From Streptomyces sp. MspMP-M5 (GTDB taxonomy: Bacteria; Actinomycetota; Actinomycetes; Streptomycetales; Streptomycetaceae), in NCBI RefSeq assembly GCF_000373585.1, contig NZ_KB891855.1:152615-216614 (forward strand): 64,000 nucleotides of DNA. The letters run 5' to 3'. How positions within the stretch are numbered: the stretch's first letter is position 1; every line of letters begins with the position of its first letter. Under the pieces are notes generated by a model. That model was not told the origin of the DNA, did no database searches, and saw nothing but the letters and a program-made list of their open reading frames with translations. The position numbers and the translations under genes are program-made. Shown in pieces: positions 63,640-64,000 of the stretch.

Positions 63640-64000
63640 ATGTCCGGATACGAGCCACCCTGCCCCGATTGCTTGTCGGGTCCGGGGCACACCGTGCGAG
63701 GGGGAGCGCTGGTGAGCGCCGATGCCGATTACGCCGATGCTCCGCGCATCCCACCCATACCCCCGCGCCCGCCCCGCCGCCCGTCCCGGCCGCCGGCCGA
63801 CCTGGACCCGAAGACCACCGTCCTGCGCCCGGTCCCCGCCGACGCCGACGCTGCCGTCCCGCCGCCGGCCGCCCCCGCCGCCCGCCGGCCGCTCCCCGCC
63901 GAGACCCCCCGGACCCCCTCCGCGAGCCCGGCCCCCGCCGCCCCGCCGGCCCCGCGCACCCCGCCAGCGACACCGCCGCCTTCCACCTCGCCAACAGCGG
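63640..64000 (+). CDS. Proline-rich protein, 3' partial (unknown)
   Basis: An open frame that runs off the right edge. From the ATG at 63640 it begins MSGYEPPCPDCLSG (a CxxC pair), then about 95 residues dominated by Pro, Ala and Arg (IPPIPPRPPRRPSRPP). A GTG at 63712 with GGGGAG upstream is an alternative start and has the better ribosome binding site. Such Pro-rich N-termini often precede membrane or kinase domains in Streptomyces, but nothing diagnostic is inside the window. Confidence 0.5.
   Translation, partial: MSGYEPPCPDCLSGPGHTVRGGALVSADADYADAPRIPPIPPRPPRRPSRPPADLDPKTTVLRPVPADADAAVPPPAAPAARRPLPAETPRTPSASPAPAAPPAPRTPPATPPPSTSPTA

Overview
The window is high-GC actinobacterial DNA with strong GC bias at third codon positions, GTG, ATG and occasional TTG starts, purine-rich ribosome binding sites and long GC-rich hairpin terminators. 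Mycothiol synthesis (mshC), a GylR-type glycerol locus, the Pup-proteasome genes with pafBC, DmdR-type iron control and a glnA4-like gene point to a Streptomyces. From memory, the order (mshC, gyl, metH, arc-dop-pup-prcBA, pafA, FKBP, pafBC, tatAC, Ski2-like helicase, betaine ABC, glnA4) resembles the S. coelicolor region around SCO1663 to SCO1610. I could not check this by alignment. It is mostly conserved chromosome core; I see no prophage, intact IS element, CRISPR array, rRNA or tRNA.

Layout. 1-4.7 kb: 3' part of mshC, a PAC2 protein, an SDR and an LLM flavin oxidoreductase. 4.9-9.9 kb: glycerol operon glpF-glpK-glpD read leftward behind its IclR-family regulator, with a matching operator-like site in front of both the regulator and the operon. 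10.1-18.2 kb: B12-dependent methionine synthase with a structured leader, a HAD phosphatase and two tandem family-5 solute-binding lipoproteins without permeases. 18.3-24 kb: an orphan NarL-type response regulator, a RecB-like Fe-S nuclease whose 3' end and terminator hairpin are triplicated, an M50 site-2 protease, TrmI, a secreted protein and a 3Fe-4S ferredoxin.

24.2-38.2 kb is the pupylation and proteasome locus: arc, dop, pup, an endonuclease VII-like gene, prcB, prcA, then a divergent LacI/MFS pair, pafA, two FKBP isomerases and the WYL regulators pafB and pafC. Pup made here ends in Glu, so PafA can ligate it directly; ARC unfolds pupylated proteins into the PrcBA core; Dop removes Pup. 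38.3-43.4 kb: two small proteins, tatA, tatC and a Ski2-like helicase. 43.6-52.4 kb: an iron-box-controlled siderophore-interacting protein, a 5'-3' exonuclease, a glycine betaine type ABC importer with two fused binding domains, a repeat-rich intergenic block, a helical-backbone metal receptor and a TDT exporter.

52.4-63.5 kb: LysR, a truncated XRE-cupin remnant, then what looks like an ethanolamine (or polyamine) gamma-glutamylation module: APC permease, GATase-like hydrolase, FadR-type regulator, GlnA4-like ligase, aldehyde dehydrogenase and SDR. Two copies of one operator-like sequence, in front of the permease and in front of the regulator/ligase pair, tie the module together. A secreted HAD phosphatase resembling phosphorylcholine phosphatases follows, then a fold-type III PLP aldolase. 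The window ends inside a proline-rich ORF.
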